Below are positions 6,591 to 7,600 of a stretch of DNA of 7,600 nucleotides, piece after piece. Below the pieces are notes generated by a model. The model saw only the letters and a program-made list of their open reading frames with translations. It was not told where the DNA came from and made no database searches. Source of the DNA: Deltaproteobacteria bacterium (GTDB lineage Bacteria; Desulfobacterota; DSM-4660; Desulfatiglandales; B25-G16). Numbering within the stretch: position 1 is the stretch's first letter; each line of letters begins with the position of its first letter. A program made the position numbers and the translations under genes. The DNA lies in assembly GCA_020348625.1 (NCBI GenBank), contig CP070752.1, positions 402,858 to 410,457 of the forward strand, read 5' to 3'.

Positions 6591-7600
6591 TTACAATTCC
6601 TCATTCGCAGCATTTCGCCTCGGGTAGGCCTCGATCATAAGATCATCACCGAAGCGCTTGATCCTGTGAATCGTCACGGCCATACACTTGGGAATTATAT
6701 CACATCCGGGTCCCCTCGTAAATGGAACACCGTCATCACCTCCCAGGATCTTTGGTCCAAGAAATACATAGAGTTTATCAACAAGTTTATCCCGCATAAA
6801 CGAACCGAAAAGCGTTGCCCCACCTTCTACAAGAATGGAGCATATTCCCAATGATGCAAGCTTTTTGAGGAGATCTGAGAGATCGATACACCCTTTCTTT
6901 AATCTACAAGGGATAATTTTGCCGCCTCTCTCCTCAATTGCACGTTTCTTTTGCCTGCTTACCTTACTCCCAGTAGCTATAATCGTCAAGTCCGACGCCC
7001 TGGAATCAAGCACCATGCTATCCAGAGGGATCCTGAGATGAGTGTCTGTTATTACCCTAGCGGGATTGGGTGACGAGCTTCGAAGCAAATAGGGTATCAA
7101 TCGAGGGTTGTCGGCTATCACCGTCTCTACCCCCACCATAACGGCATCGACTCTCCTCCTGAGAATATGGACCTGTCTCCTGGACCGTTCATTGGTAATC
7201 CATTTCGAGTTCCCTGTTCGCGTGGCTGTCCATCCATCAAGGGTCAGGGCCACCTTAAGGCTTACAAAAGGTCTGCCGGCAGTTATATAGGTTATATAGG
7301 CCTCATTCAGTTGGGCGCACTCTTCCTGAAGAATACCGCATGTTACCTCGACCCCCTTTGAACGGAGATACGCGCATCCTCCGCCTGTAACATGAGGATT
7401 GGGATCAGCAATACCTACGACAACCCGCCTCACACCACTTTCCACGATCGCATGGGTACAAGGTGGAGTTCTCCCGTAATGGTTGCAGGGTTCCAAGTTG
7501 ACATATAGAGTAGCATCCCGTGCAGCCTCGCCCGCCCGAGAGAGTGCCTCTATCTCGGCATGAGGGGCGCCCGCCCTTCTGTGATATCCGGAGGCAACAA
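6591..7600 (-). CDS. ribD: Bifunctional diaminohydroxyphosphoribosylaminopyrimidine deaminase / 5-amino-6-(5-phosphoribosylamino)uracil reductase (5' end outside window)
   Basis: RibD deaminates the pyrimidine made by RibA and then reduces its ribose ring with NADPH. About 335 residues are visible. The deaminase domain shows GYHRRAGAPHAE (7589-7554) and LEPCNHYGRTPPC (7496-7458), whose His and two Cys bind zinc; their spacing (25 and 9 residues) equals that of E. coli RibD, so roughly 37 N-terminal residues lie beyond the right edge. The reductase domain begins about GRPFVSLKVALTLDG and includes SKWITNERSRRQVH, DAVMVGVETVIADNPRL and, near the end, ILVEGGATLFGSF and LGPKILGGDDG. The gene ends with TAA at 6593-6591. 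An internal TTG at 7496 could be mistaken for a start, but the frame is open and conserved upstream of it. It is the first rib gene in view and precedes ribE. Confidence 0.96.
   Translation of the reverse strand, partial: VASGYHRRAGAPHAEIEALSRAGEAARDATLYVNLEPCNHYGRTPPCTHAIVESGVRRVVVGIADPNPHVTGGGCAYLRSKGVEVTCGILQEECAQLNEAYITYITAGRPFVSLKVALTLDGWTATRTGNSKWITNERSRRQVHILRRRVDAVMVGVETVIADNPRLIPYLLRSSSPNPARVITDTHLRIPLDSMVLDSRASDLTIIATGSKVSRQKKRAIEERGGKIIPCRLKKGCIDLSDLLKKLASLGICSILVEGGATLFGSFMRDKLVDKLYVFLGPKILGGDDGVPFTRGPGCDIIPKCMAVTIHRIKRFGDDLMIEAYPRRNAANEEL

Noticed and set aside
7283..7302. A 9-bp tandem repeat (GTTATATAG twice) within ribD.
   Set aside because: It encodes Y-I-T-Y-I-T in a segment whose length equals that of ordinary RibD proteins (LNEAF, six residues, then GRPF), so it is not an insertion or a regulatory repeat, only a codon coincidence.
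6591..7496. A separate 301-codon ribD-like gene starting at the TTG at 7496.
   Set aside because: The frame stays open to the right edge and encodes the conserved zinc-binding PHAE segment, so ribD simply continues beyond the window.

Overview
All genes in this window read on the minus strand, so the window runs in transcription order from right to left. The content is bacterial housekeeping. The closing genes of a riboflavin biosynthesis operon (ribD, ribE, ribB/ribA, ribH) are followed by nusB, a structured gap of about 300 bp, and then leuS, lptE and the first codons of holA. The lipoprotein LptE implies a Gram-negative cell with lipopolysaccharide. The rib-nusB cluster beside leuS-lptE-holA, the bifunctional-style RibBA, the middling GC content and the protein sequences resemble Desulfobacterota (former Deltaproteobacteria). 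That assignment is inferred from recalled family patterns, not from a search.

Region by region: 7600-6591 is ribD, cut at the right edge. 6590-6498 is an AT-rich spacer with a short degenerate heptamer repeat and a small palindrome. 6497-5820 is riboflavin synthase (ribE). 5833-5120 is the DHBP synthase part (ribB) and 5165-4566 the GTP cyclohydrolase II part (ribA) of what is a single RibBA protein in many bacteria; here a -1 frame break separates them. 4609-4142 is lumazine synthase (ribH) and 4094-3666 is nusB. 3665-3364 has no gene; it holds several inverted repeats, a possible terminator and a possible leuS promoter. 3363-784 is leuS, 787-161 lptE, and 161-1 the start of holA.

Together RibA, RibD, RibB, RibH and RibE cover the known enzymes from GTP and ribulose 5-phosphate to riboflavin, apart from the separate phosphatase. 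Gene ends overlap heavily (ribE/ribB, ribB/ribA, ribA/ribH, leuS/lptE, lptE/holA), which suggests translational coupling inside two transcription units.

I see no defence system, mobile element, CRISPR array, RNA gene or clearly new system. The points most worth a second look are the ribB/ribA frame break and the palindrome-rich gap between nusB and leuS.
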